Origin: Bacteroidales bacterium
Lineage (GTDB): Bacteria; Bacteroidota; Bacteroidia; Bacteroidales; P3
Length of the DNA: 17,412 bases
NCBI GenBank assembly: GCA_017545365.1
Contig: JAFWOP010000022.1
Location: 1 to 17,412, forward strand
Direction: 5' to 3'
The position numbers and the translations under genes were made by a program. This document shows, piece after piece, positions 1-6,098 of this stretch. The notes beneath the pieces were generated by a model that was not told the origin of the DNA, did no database searches, and was given only the letters and a program-made list of their open reading frames with translations. The first letter of the stretch is position 1. Every line of letters starts with the position of its first letter.

Positions 1-138
1 CTTTCCCATTGTCGCGTCCCTCCGGGACGCTGAGTAGTAGGGTTTTCGTTGACCCCACACTGCGTTCCTTGTGTGGGGTTATTGAAATTCAGCATCTTCG
101 ATGCTGTTAAAAAATCAGTCTTTTATCAAACTAGAGCC
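1..138 (-). mobile_element. Left copy of three-hairpin MITE, cut by window edge
   Basis: This is the reverse complement of 3646-3783 with only two differences, at positions 25 and 101. It ends at 138 with ...CTAGAGCC, the same terminus as the complete copy. Three hairpins are visible: GCGTCCCTCCGGGACGC (14-30), arms CCCCACAC/GTGTGGGG (53-60 and 71-78), and CAGCATCTTCGATGCTG (90-106). About 35 bp of its outer end lie upstream of the window. There is no coding capacity beyond an ATG at 101 that is in frame with the next gene by chance. If this copy has its own 8-bp target duplication, the sequence just before its missing end should be AATCGAAA, matching 139-146. The element stops 13 bp before the lipoprotein start codon, so it now forms that gene's leader. 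Confidence 0.88.
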
Positions 139-151
139 AATCGAAATAACA

Positions 152-1300
152 ATGAATACGAACATTATTGATACAGAAGCCTTGAAAAAAGGGAAGGTGC
201 AGTGGTTAGCATGTCTAGCACTCTTGGTTGCCCTATTCGTCTCATGCAGTAAAGAACAGGAAGCCAACAAATACGGCCATTCTAACAATATTAGTACCAA
301 GGATGGGTACAGCATGTTGTCATTCCAAAACACGTTGCAGCTATACCAAAAAATACTAGAAATAGAAAGTCAGGATGACCTGACGCAGTACGAGACCAAC
401 TTGGGATACACTTCAATAGGCCGACTTTCGGATGCTTTTTTTTCCTCAATTGATTATTCTTCATTCAATAACGCAGGTGAACTCACCGCATACATGGCGG
501 CAAACAGCAAATATATTGACACGGAAACAGAGTATGACAGTGCCATCAGCTATGTGCCGAAGTTCTTCCACAGCCGTTATCGGTACGTGGCAAATGAAGA
601 TGGCATGTACCAAGTGGGCGACAGCATTTACAGGCTCTTCAGCACAGGGACGGTGTCAACGGCAAGCACCAATCTCGACAGGCTGCGTTATTGGACGGAT
701 GACTCCCTGTCGCTAGTGGCCAACAGCCAGGCATTCCGATTTGTCCCCAACCATGGACTGCATTATGTTGCCGCAGTGTCAGGCACTGCATCACATACGC
801 CTGCATCGGTGTCCGCAGACGGGTGTTTCGCCTTGCCGATGGACACGGTCTTTGTAAACACAAATAAAGATATGAGAATATATTCTTTATTTGAAACCTT
901 TTACACCCAGCCAACAGGTCATTTTGATGTGGGTATTGATTCCTATTGTAAAATAAAGGTTTTTGGCCTGTGGTTTACCTGTAAAAGGAACATAGAGTAT
1001 CATGGCACTGTTGTCTGCCACTATCGCCAGTATCTCGGCAGCGGGACGGGCCCAGACGCATACGAAGACGAATGCACAGAATATACGTATACGATGAATG
1101 AGGGTCCGGAAAACAGTGTTCACCATCGCAAACCCATCACAGATTTGACGTTCGAGTATCACCCTAATGAGGTTACTGTATTTTGGTTCTTTCGTAGTTT
1201 AGAACCCGCATGGTATGAAGTCATACGGTTCAAGAACATCAACATTTCCGTGCAAGCGGTATCAGTGTCACAGACAATAGCTATTTCAAATAATCAATAA
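152..1300 (+). CDS. Putative SPII lipoprotein of unknown function
   Basis: A predicted 382-residue protein. The N-terminus has a hydrophobic signal followed by the lipobox LFVSC, then SKEQE, so it is probably lipidated and carried to the outer membrane or cell surface. An ATG 51 bp upstream (101) is in frame but lies inside the MITE hairpin and would put 17 residues before the signal peptide, so 152 is preferred. The mature part includes a Leu/Tyr-rich segment (DGYSMLSFQNTLQLYQKI), then a sequence ending GDSIYRLF. From memory this layout recalls Bacteroidetes lipoproteins of the DUF4848 kind, but that is unverified. The C-terminal half is rich in Tyr, Thr and Cys and looks beta-structured. 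The beta-barrel gene follows after 25 bp without a terminator, so the two are probably co-transcribed. The original promoter may have been displaced by the MITE. Confidence 0.8.
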   Translation: MNTNIIDTEALKKGKVQWLACLALLVALFVSCSKEQEANKYGHSNNISTKDGYSMLSFQNTLQLYQKILEIESQDDLTQYETNLGYTSIGRLSDAFFSSIDYSSFNNAGELTAYMAANSKYIDTETEYDSAISYVPKFFHSRYRYVANEDGMYQVGDSIYRLFSTGTVSTASTNLDRLRYWTDDSLSLVANSQAFRFVPNHGLHYVAAVSGTASHTPASVSADGCFALPMDTVFVNTNKDMRIYSLFETFYTQPTGHFDVGIDSYCKIKVFGLWFTCKRNIEYHGTVVCHYRQYLGSGTGPDAYEDECTEYTYTMNEGPENSVHHRKPITDLTFEYHPNEVTVFWFFRSLEPAWYEVIRFKNINISVQAVSVSQTIAISNNQ

Positions 1301-1325
1301 GTAACAATCTAAAAAACATCGTATC

Positions 1326-1907
1326 ATGAGGAAATTCACATTGGCAATGGCATTCTGCCTGGCATCTTTTGCGGTATGCGCCCAAGAGGGCGACACACCA
1401 TTCCCGCAGACTGGTCGCAACACCGTAAAGCTGGCTTTCCAGTACAACTACAACGGCTCGAATGAGCAGTATTCATCAGCGAGCCGCTACTGGGTGGGCA
1501 GCATCCTTTTGGCCGAATACGACCGCAGCCTGTCAAAGACGTTCGACCTTGGAGTAAGCATAGGCACAGGGATGGTTGCGTACAGAACATACTCCCCAAC
1601 TATGACCATGAGCGAGAGTACGGATATGGCGTACCATTTCGGCTTGAACGGTTATTACCGCTTCCTGCCCCAATATAAGTCGGGCTACAGGAGCTTCGAT
1701 GTCTACGCAGTGGGCCGCTTGGGCTACTGCATAGGGGACAAAGGCTATTGGGAAGGCTCCATCGGCCTTGGCAACGAGTACTACTTCAACTCCCACTTCG
1801 GACTGTCAGCCGAGGTGGCCTGGGGGAACAACTTTTTCTTCAAGTCTAACGACTGGGCCAACTTCGGCCATATCCAGCTACAATGCGGTTTGAATTATAG
1901 GTTTTAG
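1326..1907 (+). CDS. Small outer-membrane beta-barrel protein
   Basis: A 193-residue protein with a cleavable signal peptide (MRKFTLAMAFCLASFAVCAQ, probable cut after CAQ). The rest is a run of amphipathic strands rich in Tyr, Gly and Phe, such as VKLAFQYNYNG and YAVGRLGYCIG, ending in NYRF. A terminal aromatic residue is typical of BamA-assembled barrels, and the length suits an eight-stranded barrel of the OmpA/OmpX or porin-family outer-membrane beta-barrel type common in Bacteroidetes. No peptidoglycan-binding OmpA domain is present. It follows the lipoprotein gene by 25 bp and precedes a hairpin at 1922-1963, so it may be the last gene of a two-gene transcript. The specific function is unknown; the barrel call is structural inference from sequence pattern. 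Confidence 0.8.
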   Translation: MRKFTLAMAFCLASFAVCAQEGDTPFPQTGRNTVKLAFQYNYNGSNEQYSSASRYWVGSILLAEYDRSLSKTFDLGVSIGTGMVAYRTYSPTMTMSESTDMAYHFGLNGYYRFLPQYKSGYRSFDVYAVGRLGYCIGDKGYWEGSIGLGNEYYFNSHFGLSAEVAWGNNFFFKSNDWANFGHIQLQCGLNYRF

Positions 1908-1921
1908 GACTTCATGTCCAG

Positions 1922-1963
1922 AAGAGCCACAAAGCCCTCTATCCCTTGTTCCTTGTGGCTCTT
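1922..1963 (+). terminator. Terminator-like hairpin after beta-barrel gene
   Basis: There is a perfect 11-bp stem, AAGAGCCACAA (1922-1932) against TTGTGGCTCTT (1953-1963), with a 20-nt loop. It begins 14 bp after the stop codon of the barrel gene and ends in a short T run (CTCTTT). The T tract is weak, so it may attenuate or protect the 3' end rather than terminate fully. The TlpA-like gene starts 22 bp later. Confidence 0.55.
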
Positions 1964-1985
1964 TCCAATAATTTAGAGCATTATT

Positions 1986-3227
1986 ATGAAAAAAGCTGTT
2001 ATTATAATATTGAGCATCTGGACAGTAGGCTTATGGGCGCAAACTCCAGCATCGTATTGGCAGGAATTTGCCAGTGTGCGGTATAAGAGCCTCAGCGAGG
2101 TCAGCTACACCCTCATACACAAAAGGCACTCCCCCGAAGTGGAATATGTCGACACGGCCTATGTGGAGGCCGACACCAATGCGGTGGTATTCCTACGGAA
2201 CGACGGCTTCAGCCTCAAGGTCAGCGACGATTCTCTATGCCTGATAGACGCCGAATGCGGCAACATCTCGTACGGGCCGAAAGAATACCAATTGCCGCGG
2301 CCCACGAGTATGAACATGTACTACTACATCCGCGACCACTACCAGTGGGACTTGCTAAGGTATGCCCCGTTCTACCTCCACCCGTCGCACACACGCTTGT
2401 ACGCGGAAACAGACAGCGTTTACGAAGCTCTTGTCGGCAGCGCCCTCTACCACGTGATGAGGCAGCACCTTCTCCGTGGGTACCAATACAACGAGGAGAC
2501 AAAGGAATACGACATACCTGTTTCGGACCTTATCGTGGTGTACTGCAACGACAACACCCACTGGGTGGACCGGGTGGTCGTGTATCCGAACGACGACACC
2601 TCCTATTACACCGAATTCGTTTTCCTAGACATCCGTCCCAACAAGCGAGGCCGTGTCGGCAAAGACCTGTTCGACCTGCATGCCCCGCAATATAAGAAGT
2701 ATGCCAAGTACGACTACGTGCAGGCCGTCGCTCCGTCGGTCATCGGCATATGGTCCCGTGACACCACCGTGACCGACAAACTGCTGGACTTCCCCTTGGA
2801 AGGGTACAACGGCGACACCGCCTACCTCCGTCAGGAGAAGGGGTGGGTGCTACTGGAGTTCTGGCAGTATGGCTGCAAGCCCTGTGTGGAATTCCTGAAC
2901 CGGCTGGAGCAGGAGAAGGAGGGCCTCGGCTACCGTCGGCTGGAACATGCCGGAGTCCGCATCTTCTGCGTCAACCCCAAAGGCGGGGTGACCCCCACCT
3001 TCAAGCAGCACGCCGACAGATACCATGCCCAGGACATCCTCTATGGGGCCAGAGGGTAGTTCCTGCTGAGCGTCGATTACTATCCGAAGTACTATCTGTT
3101 CTCCCCCAGCCGCGAACTGGTGTTCCATGGGAGTACAGAAAGCATTGAAGAAAACATCATTGACATATTACTAGAGGCAAAGCAGCGATATGAGGCAAAG
3201 CAGACAGGCTCCAATATCAGGCAATGA
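1986..3227 (+). pseudogene. TlpA-like thioredoxin-fold protein interrupted by in-frame TAG
   Basis: The open frame runs 357 residues from ATG 1986 to a TAG at 3057-3059. The same frame continues for 55 sense codons to TGA 3225-3227, and that tail is clearly the end of the same fold (FLLSVDYYPKYYLFSPSREL). Residues 1-19 are a signal peptide (LWAQ/T). Residues about 20-250 are an uncharacterised beta-rich region. The thioredoxin-like domain starts near 265, with the redox pair C297-K-P-C300 in EFWQYGCKPC. The cis-proline strand of thioredoxins corresponds to the YYP of the tail, so stopping at the TAG would remove the cis-Pro loop, the last strands and the final helix. A CAG or TGG to TAG change would explain it. 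The alternatives are sequencing error or readthrough. Intact relatives would be periplasmic thiol-disulfide oxidoreductases. Confidence 0.8.
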
Positions 3228-3669
3228 GAAACAACTCGTGCCTCAAAAGGCTCCCTATAGGGATGTCCGCCGAATCATAATCATGCTCGTGCTGGCGAGC
3301 CTGACTCCCATGGTCGTGAAAGCACAAGTGCAGAAGTCTGCCCCGCGCATCGAGTTTTTCCAGACGGTGTATGATTACGACACGATAGAGCAGAACAGCG
3401 ATGGCTGTTGTACATTCACATTTAAGAACACCGGCAATGCCCCTTTGCTCATCTCAAATGCCTCCACATCATGCGGCTGTACCAAACCCCAGTTCAGCAC
3501 CAGACCCGTCATGCCGGGCAGGACAGGTCGCATAACCATCCGCTACAACACCTCTTTGGTGGGCAGTTTTCGCAAAGCCATCGCGGTAAAGTCCAACGCC
3601 TCCAACCAAGCCACCGCCATCCTTTTCATCAAAGGTTATGTGAAAGGCTCTAGTTTGATAAAAGACTGA
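3190..3669 (+). CDS. DUF1573 periplasmic protein with MITE-derived C-terminus
   Basis: A 159-residue protein. The first 31 residues are polar, followed by an RR-preceded hydrophobic signal (MLVLASLTPMVVKAQ); Met32 is a possible alternative start. The body shows the DUF1573 (Ig-like, ASH/HYDIN-related) pattern: FxxTVYDYDTIEQNSDG, FTFKNTGNAPLLI, STSCGCTKP, PVMPGRTGRITIRYNT, GSFRKAIAVKSNA, and a last strand ILFIKGYV. The function of the family is not firmly known; members are exported and often sit beside TlpA-like proteins, as here. The start overlaps the restored end of the TlpA gene by 38 bp, implying coupling. The final codons from 3646 on (GSSLIKD and the TGA) are encoded by the inserted MITE. 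Removing the element together with one ATGTGAAA copy would instead give RATPQLARRKRAG and stop at 3866-3868. The conserved domain is intact, so the protein may still work. Confidence 0.85.
   Translation: MRQSRQAPISGNEKQLVPQKAPYRDVRRIIIMLVLASLTPMVVKAQVQKSAPRIEFFQTVYDYDTIEQNSDGCCTFTFKNTGNAPLLISNASTSCGCTKPQFSTRPVMPGRTGRITIRYNTSLVGSFRKAIAVKSNASNQATAILFIKGYVKGSSLIKD
3638..3645. repeat. Target-site duplication, left (ATGTGAAA)
   Basis: ATGTGAAA lies directly before the MITE and is repeated exactly at 3819-3826 directly after it. It marks the insertion site within the last codons of the DUF1573 gene. Confidence 0.85.
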
Positions 3670-3818
3670 TTTTTTAACAGCACCGAAGATGCTGAATTTC
3701 AATAACCCCACACAAGGAACGCAGTGTGGGGTCAACGAAAACCCTACTACTCAGCGTCTCGGAGGGACGCGACAATGGGAAAGATTGGAAAAAATCAGTC
3801 ATACTTTATACTAGAGCG
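3646..3818 (+). mobile_element. Complete 173-bp three-hairpin MITE
   Basis: The ends form imperfect terminal inverted repeats of about 29 bp. The left end starts GGCTCTAGT and reaches GACTGATTTTTT; the right end, read inward, starts CGCTCTAGT and reaches GACTGATTTTTT, with a divergent middle. Three hairpins lie inside: 3678-3694 (CAGCACCGAAGATGCTG), 3706-3731 (arms CCCCACAC/GTGTGGGG) and 3754-3770 (GCGTCTCGGAGGGACGC). An exact 8-bp duplication flanks the element. There is no transposase gene, so it would be moved in trans. An 8-bp duplication with GGCTCT-like termini is compatible with an ISL3- or IS1595-type enzyme, but that is inference only. Relative to the left copy each end hairpin carries one substitution. 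The insertion is in the 3' end of the DUF1573 gene and supplies its stop codon. Confidence 0.9.
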
Positions 3819-3826
3819 ATGTGAAA
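3819..3826. repeat. Target-site duplication, right (ATGTGAAA)
   Basis: An exact copy of 3638-3645 immediately after the element end at 3818. Joining it to the upstream sequence in place of the element restores a continuous reading frame to TGA 3866-3868. Confidence 0.85.
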
Positions 3827-3936
3827 AGGGCGACTCCACAGTTGGCTCGGCGAAAACGTGCTGGCTGAGATGTTTTAGTAAAGGGGAGTTCTATAAATTA
3901 AACGGCTAAATTTCATTTGGTTATATCAATATTTTT

Positions 3937-4030
3937 GGCCCTTATGTAACACATGATTGATTTTTGCATACTTTTCTCAATGTTGCGTATCTCCGACACG
4001 CTGAAATCAGTCAATAATAGCATAAGAGCG
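3937..4030 (-). mobile_element. Diverged, shorter relative of the MITE (one hairpin)
   Basis: Taken in the orientation of the left copy, this about 94-bp stretch follows the MITE. Its first end (GGCCCTTATG... ...GATTGATTTTT) aligns without gaps to the outer MITE end at about 20 of 30 bases. The next 52 columns, starting ATGATTGATT, include hairpin GCGTATCTCCGACACGC (3985-4001) and match at about 39 of 52 positions. The other two hairpins are missing; the sequence jumps to AAATCAGTC and ends CATAAGAGCG, comparable to the other terminus. Its two ends are themselves inverted repeats (CTTATG against CATAAG, and GATTGATTT against AAATCAGTC). Five T's flank both ends, but no convincing 8-bp duplication can be read. 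It abuts the stop codon of the metallophosphoesterase gene. It is an old insertion or a separate subfamily; alignments were made by eye. Confidence 0.6.
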
Positions 4031-4033
4031 TTT

Positions 4034-4534
4034 TTAGTTTCTACTTTTTAGTTTGTCAAAGTCGAGTATCTCTAAATCCTTCGGGGTTCCATCGATGGTG
4101 AAGCGCACCAATGTTGCAACTTTGTGCCAACCCTGACGGCCTGCCGCGCCGGGGTTGATGTGGAGGAGGTTCAGCTCCTGGTCGTACATCACCTTGAGGA
4201 TGTGGCTGTGGCCACAGACGAAGATGTCGGGCTTGTCGTGCTGCAATATCTTCAATATCTCGGCAGGATAATGACCGGGCCATCCGCCGATATGGGTGAG
4301 CAGCACCTTCAGCCCTTCGCAGGTGAAAAGGTCGGAACCCGGCACCTGGTAGCGGAGGTCGTAGTCGTCCATATTGCCGTAGACAGCCCGCAGTGGCTTG
4401 AACTGGCTCAGCTCCTCATACACGCCACGACCCATGTCGCCCGCATGCCACAGCTCGTCGCAGTCCTTGAAAAAGGTGTATACCTGATTCGGCACCACGC
4501 CGTGGGTGTCCGACAAAACTCCAATCCGCCTCAT
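4034..4534 (-). CDS. YfcE/MJ0936-family metallophosphoesterase
   Basis: A 166-residue cytosolic protein, the usual length for the single-domain calcineurin-like phosphodiesterases of the YfcE/MJ0936 group. The metal-binding motifs are complete and in order: SDTHG (D9, H11), HAGDM (D33), GNMD (N54), THIGG (H81), GHSH (H109, H111), and the trailing NPGAAG (127-132). Known family members hydrolyse phosphodiesters with a dinuclear Mn/Ni centre; the natural substrate is usually unknown, and nothing here settles it. The start codon overlaps the stop of the upstream ATPase-domain gene as ATGA (4531-4534), so translation is probably coupled. The stop codon lies directly against the diverged MITE relative, which now forms the 3' untranslated region. 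Confidence 0.92.
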   Translation of the reverse strand: MRRIGVLSDTHGVVPNQVYTFFKDCDELWHAGDMGRGVYEELSQFKPLRAVYGNMDDYDLRYQVPGSDLFTCEGLKVLLTHIGGWPGHYPAEILKILQHDKPDIFVCGHSHILKVMYDQELNLLHINPGAAGRQGWHKVATLVRFTIDGTPKDLEILDFDKLKSRN

Positions 4535-5079
4535 TCGTTTGCGTGTATCTCGGCCAGGTTCTCCGCCACCATCTCCTTCAGATAACGGATAATCGTGAGG
4601 TCGTTCATGCTCATGCCGCCGAGAGCCTCTTTGATTTCGTCGGTGTCGAAGACAAACTCGCCCTCGTCGGTAATATAGGTGATGATAAAATGTATGTCCT
4701 CATGCTGCGACACCAACATGACCAGCGTGCCGGTAAGGTCGCCCATCGGGGGGCGGTCCCAATGGTTGTGCTGAAACCAGAACTCCAGCCGCGTGCCTTT
4801 GCCCACCTCGCTGGTGATACTCATCCCTCCGCCGCAGTTCTCGGTATTCATCTTTATCAAAGGCAGCCCCAGCCCTACCTTGCGGGTGGTGCGGGAGGTG
4901 GTATAAGGGTCGGTAACCTTGGCCAGAAATTCGGGCGTCATGCCCTTGCCGTTGTCCTCGATGGTGAAATGAAAGTCGTTGTCGCGGATGCTGTCGCGGA
5001 TTGTGAGCCTCACCTCGGTGGAGTTGGCGGCAGTCGAATTCTCCATCAAGTCATACACATGCATCGATAGTTCTTTCAT
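4531..5079 (-). CDS. Stand-alone histidine-kinase-type ATPase (GHKL) domain protein
   Basis: A 182-residue protein. Residues 1-105 are a HATPase_c fold: N box DLMENSTAANS (10-20), G1 box DNGKGM (42-47), GLGLPLIK (69-76) and a second glycine loop GKGTRLEF (93-100). There is no sensor, membrane segment or histidine phospho-acceptor helix, and the protein begins almost at the N box. It is therefore not a full sensor kinase and is more like an anti-sigma or Hsp90-type ATP-binding module. Similar short proteins beginning MKEL.xHxxD with an N box are known from [FeFe]-hydrogenase gene clusters of anaerobes; no hydrogenase gene is visible here. Residues 106-182 are an acidic tail without a recognised domain. 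It is the first gene of a two-gene operon with the phosphoesterase, behind the promoter box at 5102-5109. Confidence 0.88.
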   Translation of the reverse strand: MKELSMHVYDLMENSTAANSTEVRLTIRDSIRDNDFHFTIEDNGKGMTPEFLAKVTDPYTTSRTTRKVGLGLPLIKMNTENCGGGMSITSEVGKGTRLEFWFQHNHWDRPPMGDLTGTLVMLVSQHEDIHFIITYITDEGEFVFDTDEIKEALGGMSMNDLTIIRYLKEMVAENLAEIHANE

Positions 5080-5101
5080 TGTAGCATATATTTTTTCGGT
5101 G

Positions 5102-5109
5102 CAAAGATA
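5102..5109 (-). promoter_or_regulatory. Bacteroidetes -7 promoter box (TATCTTTG)
   Basis: On the minus strand this reads TATCTTTGC, a perfect TAnnTTTG match to the -7 element used by the Bacteroidetes primary sigma factor, ending 23 bp before the ATPase-gene start codon. No good TTTG -33 element was found at 19-21 bp spacing; the sequence there is AT-rich. It would give a very short leader for the 5079-4034 operon. Confidence 0.6.
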
Positions 5110-5141
5110 CTAAAAAAAACAATAAAACGTTACTTAAACGT

Positions 5142-6098
5142 ATGAATTTTTTTAGAAATCATTTACACTACCTAGCAGCATCAGTACTCATAATGCTGTC
5201 GCTCAACGCTTGTCAGCGGTTCGAAGGCTCGGTGACGGTGCCTTCGTATATTTATATCGGAGGCATCGACGTGGTGCGTCAGGCGCAATATGCACCATCC
5301 AGCGAGGACGGTTTTTACTCATCCAACATCGACGTGGTGGAGCTATTCGCCTATTTCGAAGGCGACGCCTCCGAGACACGCCTCGGGGCCTTCGAACTCC
5401 CCTGCACCGTCCCCATCCTGCGGGAAGGGAAGATGAAATATCTGACCGTCAACCCTGCCGTGAAGCAGGGCGGCATCAGCGGCGTACACATCGCCTACCC
5501 CTTCTACCAGCCCATACGGCTGGAGAACGTAGATCTCACGGCCACCGACACTACCTTCTTGGGCACCTACGACTCCGCCGCACACGACTACATGCTCCAC
5601 GCCCACTACTACCCCAAGGGCAGCCGCCTGAAGGTGCTGACAGAATGCTACTTTGAACCCACCAGCTTCTCCACCTGCTTCGACAGCAACGTCGTGTGGG
5701 TCGCCAACGACCCTGCCGGCGCCCGCACCGGCCAAGGCTATGGCCGCATCCATCTGGACGACACCACGGCCCTCCTCAACTTCGGCTTTGCCGACAGCAA
5801 CGAGTTCAACCCCGCAAACTCCCGCATCCTCTATTTGGAAATGGACTTCAAGATTGACATGCCCCTGTGGATTCACATGCTCGGATTCCTCACCAGCTCC
5901 ACCGGCACCGTCACCTCCAAATCAGTCCAAGCACTCAACCCCACCACCCAATGGAAGAAGATATACATCAACCTGGGACGCACCTGGAGCCAGTTCAACT
6001 ACAACACACCCATCACCATCTACTTCCAGGCCGTCAACGAAAAAGGCATCAATGGCGACCTACTCATTGACAATATAAAACTCCTCACCACTGAATGA
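5142..6098 (+). CDS. Putative SPII lipoprotein next to glycosylphosphotransferase gene
   Basis: A 318-residue protein. The signal sequence carries the lipobox LNAC with Cys24, so it is probably an inner-leaflet or outer-membrane lipoprotein. The mature part reads as beta-sandwich sequence, with short strands such as YIYIGGIDVV, ILYLEMDFKID and ITIYFQAVNEKG, ending GDLLIDNIKLLTTE. That terminal pattern (D-N-I/L after a short turn) resembles the last strand of carbohydrate-binding-like jelly rolls, which is only suggestive. No catalytic motif was seen. The last four bases overlap the start of the glycosylphosphotransferase gene (ATGA), so the two are translated together and may share a role in surface-glycan assembly. 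Third codon positions are strongly C-biased, like the next two genes and unlike region 1. Confidence 0.82.
   Translation: MNFFRNHLHYLAASVLIMLSLNACQRFEGSVTVPSYIYIGGIDVVRQAQYAPSSEDGFYSSNIDVVELFAYFEGDASETRLGAFELPCTVPILREGKMKYLTVNPAVKQGGISGVHIAYPFYQPIRLENVDLTATDTTFLGTYDSAAHDYMLHAHYYPKGSRLKVLTECYFEPTSFSTCFDSNVVWVANDPAGARTGQGYGRIHLDDTTALLNFGFADSNEFNPANSRILYLEMDFKIDMPLWIHMLGFLTSSTGTVTSKSVQALNPTTQWKKIYINLGRTWSQFNYNTPITIYFQAVNEKGINGDLLIDNIKLLTTE

Noticed and set aside
101..151. Upstream in-frame ATG for the first lipoprotein (17 extra residues)
   Set aside because: It lies in a MITE hairpin and would place a charged segment before a clear signal peptide and lipobox; the ATG at 152 fits better.
3057..3059. 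Recoding of TAG as a sense codon
   Set aside because: The diverged MITE relative and other genes give no sign of code change, and no suppressor tRNA is in the window. A fresh nonsense mutation or base error is simpler, though not excluded.
1..3818. Classical composite transposon carrying cargo genes
   Set aside because: The right copy has its own complete 8-bp duplication on both sides, which points to a single independent insertion; the copies have no transposase.
3724..3909. Plus-strand 61-codon frame
   Set aside because: It starts inside the MITE and runs through its inverted repeat and the remnant of the DUF1573 3' end; no recognisable protein features.
3930..3937. TATTTTTG on the plus strand, a perfect TAnnTTTG match
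   Set aside because: There is no plus-strand gene for 1.2 kb downstream and the nearest upstream TTTG is only 10 bp away; it also straddles the edge of the diverged element. Probably chance in AT-rich sequence.
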